From positions 1 to 57,078 of the forward strand of contig JAZFYD010000011.1 in NCBI GenBank assembly GCA_036443405.1: a stretch of DNA of 57,078 nucleotides, read 5' to 3'. Position numbers and translations under genes: made by a program. Shown here piece by piece: positions 43,840-52,580 of this stretch. The stretch comes from JAZFYD01 sp036443405. Its GTDB lineage: Bacteria; Planctomycetota; PLA2. The notes below the pieces were generated by a model that worked only from the letters and a program-made list of their open reading frames with translations, did not search any database and was not told the origin of the DNA. Position 1 is the first letter of the stretch. Each line of letters starts with the position of its first letter.

Positions 43840-45265
43840 GGGAGTCGCTCCGTGGGGTCTCGAGCAGAGAGTCGAGCACGTCCTGCGCGCGATACGACGT
43901 CGCGCCGTCACGGAGAAAACGACGAATTTTCGGCAGCGCATCACCGGAGGTCAGCAGCGGCGGCTCCGCGTAACCGTCGGAACGCACCTGGCCGAGGCCG
44001 ATCGTAGCCATCAGCCCGTTGCAGACGCAGATGCGGTTCTCGGTCTCTTTCAGCTCGCCGCCCTTGCGCTCAAAGTGCGCGTGCGGTTCCGACGGGCAGC
44101 GCCAACCGACGCGACCATCGTCGTGAGTGAACGCGTGCCGCAGGAAACCGAGATCGCAGATGCGCTTGCGTGTGGCGTAGACCTCGGGGTCCTTCATCGT
44201 CCCCGCCTTGTCGATCACCTTGAACGGGAAACCCGTCGGCGACGCGACGGGATCCGTGATCACCTTCGCCTTGCCGTCGAGCACCATCTGGATCACCTGC
44301 CGCTTGAGATTCGGCTCGATCCCGGACTCCTCGCAAAACGCAAACATGGTCCCGACCTGAATTCCGGCCGCGCCGACCTCGAGCGCGCTTCGCAACCCCT
44401 CGGCGTTGCCGTACGAACCCGCAAACCAAAACGGCAGGCCTAGTTTGCGGAAATCCGCCGGGTCGATGAGATCTCGCTTGCCGTAGATCGGCTCACCATT
44501 CTCGTCGAGTTGGAGCCGCCCCCGCGGCGGCGCGTTGTGCCCGCCAGCCGTCGGACCTTCGATGATGAATCCGTCCACCTTGCCCGTCGATTTGCGCTTG
44601 AGCATGGCGGCCAATGTCGCGGACGCCACGATCGCGAGGAACTTCGGCCGCGCGAGTTGGGGCACGTCGTCCCCGCAAATCTGGCGCGGATCGAACCGCA
44701 CCGTTGTCCCGGTCCTGCTATTCAGCACGGAAATCGGCATCTCGGCGGGCTCGCCGGCGGCGAACTTGTCCAGAATGCCCGGGATGAGCCGCGGAATGCC
44801 CGCACCCATCAGGACATAGTCGACGCCGGCCAGCATCGCCCCGAAAATCGACGGCACGTTCGGCAGCGCGATCTTCTCGAGGTAGTTGATGCCGACGACG
44901 CCGTCGTGGCCTTCCTTGGCCAGCCAAACCTCGACGAAGTTCGAGGTGACGAGCAGGTCGAGCAGATGCTGGCTCGGCGCGACAGCCGGAACGGGGGAGG
45001 CCCGGAACGGCGCGTCCGGAGCCTTGCCGCCCTCGATGAAATAGCGATCGAGGACGCGCTGCGCGATGGCGGGATACGGGAACGCGGCCAGGGCGCGGCG
45101 CATGTGCCCGCCCGGATCGCCCACCTGGAGCCGCCGCGCGACGATTGCGTCGATCGCGGTGCCGGAGACCACGCCGAGGTGACCGTCCGACGAAACAGCA
45201 CGGGCCAGCCGCCACGTCGAAACGCCGGCCCCCATGCCACCTTGGATAATCGTCGGGTTTTGCAA
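43811..45265 (-). CDS. Nitronate monooxygenase/2-nitropropane dioxygenase-family flavoprotein
   Basis: TIM-barrel FMN enzyme family that oxidises nitronates; some relatives (PfaD/FabK-like) are enoyl reductases in fatty acid or polyketide synthesis. The 484-residue protein begins with PTIIQGGMGAGVS, contains EGPTAGGHNAPP (FMN phosphate and catalytic His region), LPFWFAGSYGNAEGL and GAAGIQVGTMFAFCEESG. It is longer than the usual 330-350 residues, with an insert and a C-terminal Cys-containing tail (CDLGFLRHAF, CVCNGLMATIGLGQ). A fatty-acid role would suit its position overlapping lpxD, but the sequence does not decide between the subfamilies. Confidence 0.88.
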   Translation of the reverse strand: MQNPTIIQGGMGAGVSTWRLARAVSSDGHLGVVSGTAIDAIVARRLQVGDPGGHMRRALAAFPYPAIAQRVLDRYFIEGGKAPDAPFRASPVPAVAPSQHLLDLLVTSNFVEVWLAKEGHDGVVGINYLEKIALPNVPSIFGAMLAGVDYVLMGAGIPRLIPGILDKFAAGEPAEMPISVLNSRTGTTVRFDPRQICGDDVPQLARPKFLAIVASATLAAMLKRKSTGKVDGFIIEGPTAGGHNAPPRGRLQLDENGEPIYGKRDLIDPADFRKLGLPFWFAGSYGNAEGLRSALEVGAAGIQVGTMFAFCEESGIEPNLKRQVIQMVLDGKAKVITDPVASPTGFPFKVIDKAGTMKDPEVYATRKRICDLGFLRHAFTHDDGRVGWRCPSEPHAHFERKGGELKETENRICVCNGLMATIGLGQVRSDGYAEPPLLTSGDALPKIRRFLRDGATSYRAQDVLDSLLETPRSDSHVDSGIHAV

Positions 45266-45445
45266 GGGTATTTGCGGTCAGAATTGGCGATCAGAACGGG
45301 CCCGAGACGGGGCATGCGCGGTACGCACCGGGCGCTGCCGCGATATTGTCCCGCAGAGGGTCAAGCTTCCGGCTCGCCCATTCGGCCCAAGCATAGGCGA
45401 TTCGGGCGACCGGGCGGGGTTTGAGCCGACACCAATCCGCCCGAG

Positions 45446-46004
45446 TCACGGGTTTTTCCGGTCGGTCTTCCGAATCCGTTCCTGTGCGCGACGGAATCGA
45501 TGCGGATTGCGCGGTCGCTGCCTGCCCTGGCGGAAGGCAAATGTGCCAGCCAGAGTCGTCGCCACGAGCTGGACACCGATCATCGGGTAGTGCTCGTTCA
45601 CGACGAAATACACGGGCAGCGCGATCCAAGATCACGGCCGATATGGAGATCAAGGGGAGCAGCCCGAAACCGGTGGACGTGTCATGGGCGTCGAGGTAAT
45701 CCTCGCCGGTGGTCTTGAACCTCCTGACGCGTCCGCGCACTCGGGCGTTGGTCACGAGTGTGACGACAATCGGGAGCGGCAGGAAGACGAACCAGGCCCA
45801 AAGGTCGCCGACCAAGAGGGCCGCGCACACTGAGAAGATCAGCGCCACGGCCCCTGTCCCGATCACGACCCCGAGCCGCATCGATCGCGCTCTTTCGGCG
45901 AGCTCCGGATCGTCCCTTCGGTGCTTGCCGACCTCTTTGCCGACGTTTTTGAGTCCGGGTATGACCCACACGGGTTCGATGTTACCGCGCACGATGCAAC
46001 GCAC
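45446..46004 (-). pseudogene. Small multi-pass membrane protein, interrupted by a one-base frameshift
   Basis: The upstream part (from a GTG at 46004) has charged N-terminal sequence, then two membrane helices (LGVVIGTGAVALIFSVCAALLVG and WAWFVFLPLPIVVTLVTNA), a basic loop and GLLPLISISAVI. If one base is dropped near 45628-45631, the frame continues as further membrane sequence (WIALPVYFVVNEHYPMIG, VQLVATTLAGTFAFRQ) and a basic tail, ending at a TGA at 45446. Without the correction the frame runs to 45291 through Pro/Arg-rich sequence that looks non-coding. So this is either a decayed gene or a base-call error. No family is recognised. Confidence 0.5.
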
Positions 46005-46018
46005 CGCGGCCGACGCTG

Positions 46019-47032
46019 CTACTCCTGGTACTGGACCTCGAGCAGCGGGCGATTGGCAACGGTGTCGTTCTCGCGAGTGTCAAAGCGCTTGGCGCTGCCG
46101 TCTGTGCTCTCGCCGCCGATCAGGATCCAACCGTGGTTCGGAACGCTGGTGTCGACCCAGCCCTGCAGATCCGCAAGGAGTCCGTTACTCATCCATTCGT
46201 TGAAACCGGCCGCGGTCGTCGCGACCGCACTCGACCCACCGACGAAGTCGCCGCCCGCTGTGTCCCAAGCCTGCGTGCCCAGGATCGCCGCGGCCCACGT
46301 CGCGTCGCCGGTTTCGGCGGTCGCGCCGCCGCCCTCCCCGCTGCCAGGCCCGGTGCCGCCGCCGGGGGACGCCTGCGAACCGGCCTCGCCCCAATCGCGG
46401 GTGACGCGATGCAGCGCCACCGAGATGGCCGCCGATTGCGACATCGAGAGATTCAGTACGAGGCGAGCGGCGAGCACCGTCGACCCGGCGGGAATCGACG
46501 AGAGATCAAAACGGATGAGCCCTCGGCGGATTGCGAACCCATTCATCGCCGCGGTCTTGCCGACGAAGAAGTGGTTGCCAGCGCCGTTGCTCAGTCCACC
46601 CTCGTCATAGAGCGTGTTGTCGCGGTCGGCGCCGAGCATCACGGTCTCGATGCCGTCGTCCACTTCGCACGTGAAGCTGGACTCGACGAACCGGCCGCCG
46701 CTGTCGGTCGCGCGCACGACGATTTCGACCGACCCGTCGGCCGCGGGCGCAAGCGTCAGCTCCGCCGCCACGCCGTCGAACGTCACGTTCACGACACCGC
46801 CGCCGTTCGCACCTTCCTCGATCGTGTACGTCAGATCGCTGCCGTCTTCGGCATCATCGAAAAAGTCGCGCAACGCGATCACGATGTCCGCCGCCGTCAG
46901 GTCGACCGAGTGATTCGGGATACCCGAACCAACCACGGTCGGTCCTTCGTTGCCGTTGCCGTTACCACCTCCTCCGCTGCCCCCGCATGCTGTAAGTACG
47001 AACCCAAGAAAAAGAAGAATTACGAATCGCAT
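46019..47032 (-). CDS. Lipoprotein with DNRLRE-like C-terminal domain
   Basis: From the ATG at 47032 the product is 337 residues: a lipoprotein signal (MRFVILLFLGFVLTAC), a Gly/Asn linker, a cadherin- or Ig-like beta domain (about 50-125), and a C-terminal beta-sandwich. That sandwich carries DNTLYDEGG, RRGLIRFDLSSIPAGSTVLAARLVLNLS and RPLLEVQY, the pattern of DNRLRE/CBM-like carbohydrate-binding modules. A Gly/Ala/Thr-rich insert interrupts it (GGGTGPGSGEGGGATAE). It probably binds a polysaccharide at the cell surface. The frame is open to 47149, but that extension lacks a signal peptide. Confidence 0.75.
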   Translation of the reverse strand: MRFVILLFLGFVLTACGGSGGGGNGNGNEGPTVVGSGIPNHSVDLTAADIVIALRDFFDDAEDGSDLTYTIEEGANGGGVVNVTFDGVAAELTLAPAADGSVEIVVRATDSGGRFVESSFTCEVDDGIETVMLGADRDNTLYDEGGLSNGAGNHFFVGKTAAMNGFAIRRGLIRFDLSSIPAGSTVLAARLVLNLSMSQSAAISVALHRVTRDWGEAGSQASPGGGTGPGSGEGGGATAETGDATWAAAILGTQAWDTAGGDFVGGSSAVATTAAGFNEWMSNGLLADLQGWVDTSVPNHGWILIGGESTDGSAKRFDTRENDTVANRPLLEVQYQE

Positions 47033-47194
47033 AGCAAGATCGTAGCGATCGCGATTCGAAGATCGGCACAAATCCGCTGACCCTTCTCGTTCCTCAAAAG
47101 GACGCGATCGCACGAGATCGCACACATCGGGACCAGTCTCTTGGGACACTGCTCGATTTCGTTATCCTCGCCACACCGCGAGGAGAGAAACCCC

Positions 47195-47590
47195 ATGCTT
47201 TACGTTGCGCACTTTGAGCTTTCGAAACCCGACGAGAAGGAAGACGGGCCGGATCTGAGCATCGGCTACTTCAGCTGTGTCGCCGAAGCCGACGACATCG
47301 ACGGCGCGATGGACAAGTTCGAGAACATCATCACGAAACAGCGTGAGGAAGGTCGTCTCTTCGAAGGCCCCGGCGCCGTCTACATCGACACCTGCGTAGA
47401 GGTCGTATCGATGCCCGATACCGGCGTGCTCACGCACTACGTCGAGTACGCACCGGACGGTATGGGCGCAACCGCGACCACGCTGCCCGGCGTGGATGAC
47501 GAGTCCTGCAACGCGTTTGGCATGAACGTGCCCGGCGAGGACGACAGCGACGAAGCCGTCGATGCGCCGCCGTTCATGGAGTTCGATTAG
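47195..47590 (+). CDS. Small acidic protein of unknown function
   Basis: The 131-residue product starts at an ATG preceded by GAGGAG (9-nt spacing). It is strongly acidic, with no signal peptide and no membrane segment, and consists of an alpha/beta-looking N-terminal domain (YVAHFELSKPDEKEDGPDLS, FENIITKQREEG, YIDTCVEVVSMP) and an Asp/Glu-rich tail (GVDDESCNAFGMN, EDDSDEAVDAPP). I do not recognise it. Cytoplasmic. It lies 62 nt before the Ada-like gene on the same strand, with a possible operon link. The frame, ribosome-binding site and codon use support a real gene. Confidence 0.7.
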   Translation: MLYVAHFELSKPDEKEDGPDLSIGYFSCVAEADDIDGAMDKFENIITKQREEGRLFEGPGAVYIDTCVEVVSMPDTGVLTHYVEYAPDGMGATATTLPGVDDESCNAFGMNVPGEDDSDEAVDAPPFMEFD

Positions 47591-47652
47591 GCGGCTCCTG
47601 ACAGCAAGAAACGGGTGGCGGCTCACGGCCACCCGTGAAAAGCTCGTTGCAG

Positions 47653-48468
47653 ATGAGCGACTACGACCGCATCGAACACGCGCTCGGGTTTCTGCAAACA
47701 CGCTTCCGCGACCAACCCGACCTCGCCTCCGTCTCCGCCGAGATCGGCCTGAGCGAAGCCCACTTCCAACGGCTGTTCCGCCGCTGGGCGGGCGTCTCCC
47801 CAAAGCGTTTCCTGCAGTACGTGACGGCGGAGCACGTGCGCGAGCGGCTGCGCGACTCGCGTTCGGTGCTCGATGCCGCGTTCGACGCCGGCCTTTCGGG
47901 CCCGGGACGGTTGCACGACCTCACTCTGTCGGTGCACGCGATGACCCCCGGCGAGGTCGGTCGCGGCGGCGCGGAGCTGACCATTCGTCACGGCACGCAC
48001 GCAACGCCGTTTGGTGAGATGTTCGTCGCCCTGACGCAGCGCGGGGTGACCGCGATGTCGTTTGAGCCGGATGCGCTGCCCGAACAGCAACAGCGCTGGC
48101 CGAATGCGCGCTTCGCGGAAGACCCGCCCGCAGCGCGAGCCGTCGTCGACGCGGTGTTCGAAAACCGCCCCCTCGACCGCGTGCTGCACGTGCCCGGCAC
48201 GAACTTCCAGATCCGCGTGTGGGAAGCGCTGCTGAAGATCCCGCCCGGCGCGCTGGTCAGCTACGGCGACCTCGCCAAATCCCTCGACATGCCGCGCGCG
48301 GCCCGCACGATCGGTAGCGCCGTCGCGGCCAACACGGTCGCGTACCTGATCCCGTGCCACCGCGTGATCCGCCAAAGCGGCGTGGTCGCCGACTACCGCT
48401 GGGGCAGCGACCGCAAACGCGCGATGCTCGCCTGGGAAGCGGCGCACTTAGCGCGGCACGCCCGCTGA
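47653..48468 (+). CDS. Ada-like regulator: AraC-type HTH fused to methylated-DNA-[protein]-cysteine S-methyltransferase
   Basis: Repairs O6-alkylguanine by moving the alkyl group to its own cysteine. The 271-residue protein from the ATG at 47653 has an AraC-type helix-turn-helix (about 1-90: LASVSAEIGLSEAHFQRLFRRWAGVSPKRFLQY), a ribonuclease-H-like spacer and the MGMT domain with VWEALLKIPPGALVSYGDLA and the active-site IPCHRVI. Unlike E. coli Ada it lacks the N-terminal zinc domain that senses methyl phosphotriesters, so it cannot be activated in the same way. A GTG at 47635 is an alternative start. Its 3' end overlaps the convergent ExbD-like gene by 21 bp. Confidence 0.9.
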   Translation: MSDYDRIEHALGFLQTRFRDQPDLASVSAEIGLSEAHFQRLFRRWAGVSPKRFLQYVTAEHVRERLRDSRSVLDAAFDAGLSGPGRLHDLTLSVHAMTPGEVGRGGAELTIRHGTHATPFGEMFVALTQRGVTAMSFEPDALPEQQQRWPNARFAEDPPAARAVVDAVFENRPLDRVLHVPGTNFQIRVWEALLKIPPGALVSYGDLAKSLDMPRAARTIGSAVAANTVAYLIPCHRVIRQSGVVADYRWGSDRKRAMLAWEAAHLARHAR

Positions 48469-49293
48469 CGGACCGACGGGCTGGGGTATTGATCGCAACG
48501 CAACCCACTCGCCATCTGCTTCTCGCTCAAGTATTTCGTACGGTCCGGTGTCCAAGCCGCTCGCGGCGAGCACGGCCAAGACCGTCTCGATACGAACGGA
48601 GTCTTCAATCCGGTATCGCGTCCTCATGGACAGATCTTCGTCAAGAAGCATCGCGATCGCGGAGATTCGTTCACCCACTTCCCGTCCGTCCACGGGAACG
48701 GAGTCGACGGAGACACGGGCGCAGCCTTCTGCTTCTTCAAGATGAACATCGACCACGCGGTCGCCACCCCGCCTCGGGCCGCGCAGCCACATTCCGACGC
48801 GCCCCCGTTTCAGTGGAAAGGCAAACACGTGTATCCCGGCGGCGCACGCCGGCCGAATGACTCGCGCAACTTCGGCGAAGCGGACATTGCGGTCTACATA
48901 GAGCATCAACCGCAGCTTGGAGATTGCGCCACCCTTGTAGAGCTCCCACCCACTGCGGCCGTAGCTTGCCTGCTGCGCGCCGTTCTCACGCGACAAAGTC
49001 GCAAACAACGTCGCATAGCTGTCGCGAGGGATCTCGCTGCCGCGGTGGAACAGCCGACCATCGGCGTTCAACTTGAGATCAGCGGTGCCCGAATGCCACT
49101 CTCCATGCCAGCGAGGCAGACCACTCGGCAAGTCGATGTACGGCGGGCCGCCTCTATGACCAGGCGCGTTCGCGATATCGATCAGCGCCAGCGTTAGCAT
49201 GAACAACATCGTGAAGAAGACCCCGTCGACGTACGGGGCGGCCCTCGCCACGACCGTCGGAGTCCACGCTTCCCTCAGAACTATCGTTTTCAT
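48448..49293 (-). CDS. ExbD/TolR-like membrane-anchored protein with two periplasmic repeats
   Basis: The 281-residue protein has one N-terminal membrane helix (about 24-44, GVFFTMLFMLTLALIDIANA) and then two copies of an ExbD/TolR-like periplasmic unit. The first has LKLNADGRLFHRG, LYVDRNVRFAEVARVI and AGIHVFAF; the second has SVDSVPVDGREVG, YRIEDSVRIETVLAVLAASG and PYEIL. ExbD and TolR use a membrane Asp to couple the proton gradient; here an Asp (DIAN) lies near the end of the helix. Ordinary family members have one unit and sit beside exbB; no exbB or tonB is nearby. Coupling to an unlinked motor, or loss of function, are both possible. Assignment is by pattern only. Confidence 0.65.
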   Translation of the reverse strand: MKTIVLREAWTPTVVARAAPYVDGVFFTMLFMLTLALIDIANAPGHRGGPPYIDLPSGLPRWHGEWHSGTADLKLNADGRLFHRGSEIPRDSYATLFATLSRENGAQQASYGRSGWELYKGGAISKLRLMLYVDRNVRFAEVARVIRPACAAGIHVFAFPLKRGRVGMWLRGPRRGGDRVVDVHLEEAEGCARVSVDSVPVDGREVGERISAIAMLLDEDLSMRTRYRIEDSVRIETVLAVLAASGLDTGPYEILEREADGEWVALRSIPQPVGPSAGVPR

Positions 49294-49351
49294 CCGCTCG
49301 TTCGGCGGGCGGGAAGTTTGCGCTCCTCAACCGTAGCACGAAACGCGCGCG

Positions 49352-50347
49352 CTACTTGCGCTCGTAGCGGATCTTCGTCTTCTCGCCGGCGTTGCTTGGA
49401 GCGTCGGAGTTCAGGTACGCCTTCGCGGACTCGACGTCGCGCACGAACGCTTCGAAGAACGCCAGCGTCGCGATCTTCACGATGCGAACTTCGTCGGCGT
49501 TGTCGGGGCCGGAGCCGGCCCACCGCGCCTTGCCGGTGATGCCGCCGAACCCGTGGTGCGCGCCGTCGATGCTGACGAAGTACTTGTCGCCCTTCGGGCT
49601 GAGCTTGAACGCCTGCTCGCGCCACTCCGGTGTATGGCCGTTGCGCGGGCTCACGTCCTTCGTGCCGGTCAGGAAAAACGCCGGGACCTCGAGGCTTTGG
49701 AACGACTTCTCGGTGAACAACCCGCCCGGCCCCTGGCCAGAGCACACGAACACGCACTTCACGCGCTTGTCGCGAAAGCTCAGCGACTCGCGGAATGTGT
49801 TCGCCTTCACGCCACCGATCAACGTCGCGGTGTGGGCGCCGAACGAGTGGCCGCCGTGGCCGATCCGCGTCTTGTCGATGCGGCCCTTGAGCGCCGGCAC
49901 TTTGGTTTCGATCTCACCGAGGGAGTCGATGAGAAACGTCACATCCCGCGGCCGATCGTTCCACGCCTTGCCCGCCTGCGCCGCGCTCAGATCGCCGTGT
50001 GCGCGCGAGTCGCGGTGGCTGGTCTGCAACACGACAAATCCGTGGCTTGCCCAAAACTCGACCAGCGGCATGTACGCGTCCTTGCTGCCGAACATCCCGT
50101 GGCTCCACACGATCACGGCGTGCGGGGCCGGCGCGGGCCCCGTCGACCCGGGCTTGGGTGTCGACGCTTTCGGAAACGTCACGCGCACTCGCAGTTCTTT
50201 GTCGCGTTTCTTGTCCATGAGGCGCAGATCTTCGACGACCGCGACGCCGAACGGGCCGGGTTTGTCGTCGCGCTTCGCTGCCTCCGACTGTGCCCAAAGC
50301 GGCGCGGACACCATCAACACAACGAGAGTGAAACCGAGGCGAAGCAT
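49352..50347 (-). CDS. Exported alpha/beta hydrolase
   Basis: From the ATG at 50347 the product is 331 residues with a signal peptide (MLRLGFTLVVLMVSAPLWAQ). The alpha/beta-hydrolase core has HAVIVWSHGMFGS (oxyanion strand), the nucleophile elbow GHSFGAH, ALKGRIDKTRIGHGG before it, FFLTGTKDVS and the terminal His region IDGAHHGFGG. It resembles chlorophyllase/PET-hydrolase-like dienelactone-hydrolase relatives. The substrate is unknown. The frame is open upstream to 50641, but that part overlaps the divergent gene. It is divergent from the barrel-protein gene across 79 bp. Confidence 0.88.
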   Translation of the reverse strand: MLRLGFTLVVLMVSAPLWAQSEAAKRDDKPGPFGVAVVEDLRLMDKKRDKELRVRVTFPKASTPKPGSTGPAPAPHAVIVWSHGMFGSKDAYMPLVEFWASHGFVVLQTSHRDSRAHGDLSAAQAGKAWNDRPRDVTFLIDSLGEIETKVPALKGRIDKTRIGHGGHSFGAHTATLIGGVKANTFRESLSFRDKRVKCVFVCSGQGPGGLFTEKSFQSLEVPAFFLTGTKDVSPRNGHTPEWREQAFKLSPKGDKYFVSIDGAHHGFGGITGKARWAGSGPDNADEVRIVKIATLAFFEAFVRDVESAKAYLNSDAPSNAGEKTKIRYERK

Positions 50348-50426
50348 GTCAGCGGAACCCGCAGCGCGACCGAGAGTTTTGGTCCACCGTTGCGCCGCCT
50401 CACCGGCGGCCTGTAGGATTCGCGCC

Positions 50427-51065
50427 ATGGCGAAGACTCTGATGCCCCTTTCCGCTGTCCCGCTGTTGCTCGCACTGCTCGCGACGGCTCCCGCTTGCGT
50501 GAGCGCCGACGGCGCGAACATCACCGACAGCGGAGTGTTCATCCCGACCATACGCGCTACGGAGGATCTCTGGGGCGGGAAGAAGAAAGGGAAGGGCCGC
50601 TTCCAGGACGCCGAAGCGGGCTTCTCCGGCACGAGCGGCAACGCCGAAGGCGCGAGCTACACCCTCCTGGACGTCTATCTGGCCGGCCGCTACGGCATGC
50701 GCAGCAATCGTGGCGGCCTCTACGGGCTGGGCGGGATCGCGTTCAGCTACTTCGACATGCGCCCGAAAGGCCTCTCGCGGGTCAGCTCGAGCCGCCTGGG
50801 CCTCATGCTTGGCGGGCAGGGCGAGCTCTATTTTCTGAAGTCGCGCAAACTGCGTCTGTACGGCCGCGGCACCTACACGTTCCTGCCGGACAAGGCGGCT
50901 AGCACGCAAGCCGAGATAGGTGTGGGTTACGAGATTCGAAAAGACCTCGACGTGATCTTCGGTTGGCGCTGGTGGCTGTACGAGCACGAGGAGTTCTTCG
51001 GCGACGTGATCGACGCGAAGGTCGAAACCAACGGCTTCGTGCTCGGCCTCGAGTTCGGGTTCTAG
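50427..51065 (+). CDS. Small outer-membrane beta-barrel-like protein
   Basis: From the ATG at 50427 the product is 212 residues with a signal peptide (MAKTLMPLSAVPLLLALLATAPAC), whose Cys at the end could be a lipobox. The remainder is rich in alternating aromatic and glycine strands (YTLLDVYLAGRYGMRS, GLYGLGGIAFSYFDM, LRLYGRGTYTFL, AEIGVGYEIRKDLDVIFGWRWW) and ends in Phe (GLEFGF), the classical signature for BAM-mediated insertion. The length suits an 8-stranded barrel. No family is recognised. It is followed 7 nt later by a convergent gene. Confidence 0.75.
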   Translation: MAKTLMPLSAVPLLLALLATAPACVSADGANITDSGVFIPTIRATEDLWGGKKKGKGRFQDAEAGFSGTSGNAEGASYTLLDVYLAGRYGMRSNRGGLYGLGGIAFSYFDMRPKGLSRVSSSRLGLMLGGQGELYFLKSRKLRLYGRGTYTFLPDKAASTQAEIGVGYEIRKDLDVIFGWRWWLYEHEEFFGDVIDAKVETNGFVLGLEFGF

Positions 51066-51072
51066 AACGACT

Positions 51073-51879
51073 CTAGCGCTGGTGCCACGCCACCGGTTTG
51101 ACCCACGCGTTCTCGGGGAGGTCGATCGCTTTCACCGCGCCTTTTAGCGGCACGATGAACAGTTGGTGGTCGCCGTAGATCGGCGTCGGCTCCTCACCCG
51201 CGATCGCGACGCGGCCGCCGAGAAACTGGATGGCGCACGCGATCGCCGCGGAATCGGGCCGCCACAAGATGTGATGCGCGCCGTGGCTGTACATGCGCTT
51301 GTCGATCTGCTTGGCCGCGAGCGTGCGCAACAGCTTGCCGGCGCGATCGTAGAAATCGATCTGCGTCGAGTGGCTGACCGCCAACACCTTGCCGTCCGGG
51401 CTGAACGCGAAGTCCATGATGTGCTTGCCGGTCAGCAGCTCGAGGCGCGCGCCGGTTTCGAGATCCAGCAGGACGAGATCGCGCGGCGACGCCTTCATAC
51501 GTTTTGCGGTCGTTCCGTCGATCGCATAGGCGAGCACGCGCCCCACCGGCCCGGCGCGGAACATGCGGATGCTCTTTTTCTCTTTCGTCAGCGGCTTCGA
51601 CGGCGTCCTCTTATCGCGCCCGGTGACGAGCTGGTTCACGCCGGCGAGGTTCTCGAGCTGAATCTTCTCGCCGCCCGCCCAGCGATCCTGTTTCGGCGCC
51701 TTGGCGGGCGCGCGCTCCCGCACCGATGTCGCCGACATCTCGGGATCCACGAGGAGCGTTGCCTTGCCGGCGGGCAATTCCACATGCCAACGGTCGGATT
51801 CGGCGGGCTCCTGGCCCAACGCGGCGATCGCGATCAACACAACGGGGATGGGGGCGAAAGCGAGAGAGAGATTGCGCAT
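51073..51879 (-). CDS. Exported protein with WD40/propeller-like repeats
   Basis: The 268-residue product has a signal peptide (LSLAFAPIPVVLIAIAALGQ), then a spacer with basic residues (about 55-100), then repeats of the WD40-like/TolB type (IMDFAFSPDGKVLAVSHSTQIDFYD, HHILWRPDSAAIACAIQF). Too few blades are visible for a full propeller, so it may dimerise or be a partial propeller. No catalytic motif is seen. It is a single minus-strand gene between the barrel-protein gene and dCMP deaminase. Confidence 0.7.
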   Translation of the reverse strand: MRNLSLAFAPIPVVLIAIAALGQEPAESDRWHVELPAGKATLLVDPEMSATSVRERAPAKAPKQDRWAGGEKIQLENLAGVNQLVTGRDKRTPSKPLTKEKKSIRMFRAGPVGRVLAYAIDGTTAKRMKASPRDLVLLDLETGARLELLTGKHIMDFAFSPDGKVLAVSHSTQIDFYDRAGKLLRTLAAKQIDKRMYSHGAHHILWRPDSAAIACAIQFLGGRVAIAGEEPTPIYGDHQLFIVPLKGAVKAIDLPENAWVKPVAWHQR

Positions 51880-51996
51880 GCCCCATGGTTACGCCGACCC
51901 TGCCGCGCACGCTGTCACATCTTGGTCAACACCGGGTCGCCGGCGCCATGTCGTCCGCATCCCTTAGCTTCGCGGACGAAAGATACGAGCACCCAG

Positions 51997-52548
51997 ATGG
52001 ACAGAGTCGACAAACAACGCCGCCGCGACACGCACCTGCTGCGGATATCCCGCATGTTCGCGGAGTTTTCCACCTGCCTGAGCCGCAAAGTCGGGTGCGT
52101 CATCGCCTCGGAAGCCGGCCACATCATCTCGACGGGCTACAACGGCGCGCCCAAAAAGACCAAGCACGGCTGCGAGGCGGGCTGCTTCTGCCAGGACCCG
52201 AACCGCAAGTCCGGGACTTTTCAGGAGCGGCTGCGCTGCTCGCACGCCGAACTCAACGCCATCGCGCAGGCCGCGTACGAAGGCGTATCGACCCGCGGCG
52301 CCAACGTCTACACGTACACGTTCCCCTGCTCGTTTTGCTGCAAGGCGATCATCCAGGCCGGCGTCCGCCGCGTCGTCTACGAAGAGAACTACGACGACGA
52401 GATGTCGAAGATGCTCTTCGAAGAAGCCGGCATCGAGTGCGTCCAGATCACCACCGCCGACGAGCCCGAACTCCAGTGGGAACGCGAAAGTGATGCTGGC
52501 CCAACGGCTGACGCCGTTGGAGCTGACGACGAACCGCCCGATGCGTGA
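51997..52548 (+). CDS. Deoxycytidylate (dCMP) deaminase-family protein
   Basis: Zinc enzyme that deaminates dCMP to dUMP to supply thymidylate synthesis. The 183-residue product from the ATG at 51997 carries the cytidine-deaminase fold: an N-terminal helix, SRKVGCVIASEAGHIISTGYNG, the zinc motif CSHAELNAI and the second zinc motif PCSFCCKAII. An additional Cys/His loop (HGCEAGCFCQD) is typical of the dCMP deaminase/ComE operon protein 2 group, where it binds another zinc. A low-complexity acidic tail follows. The frame is open upstream to 51163 but lies antisense to the neighbouring gene there. Confidence 0.93.
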   Translation: MDRVDKQRRRDTHLLRISRMFAEFSTCLSRKVGCVIASEAGHIISTGYNGAPKKTKHGCEAGCFCQDPNRKSGTFQERLRCSHAELNAIAQAAYEGVSTRGANVYTYTFPCSFCCKAIIQAGVRRVVYEENYDDEMSKMLFEEAGIECVQITTADEPELQWERESDAGPTADAVGADDEPPDA

Positions 52549-52580
52549 CCGCGCTGGAACGGGTGGCGAGTAGGCGCGGC

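Noticed and set aside
45291..45445. C-terminal extension of the frameshifted membrane protein in the uncorrected frame
   Set aside because: The composition is Pro/Arg-rich and unlike the rest; the corrected frame gives membrane helices and stops at 45446.
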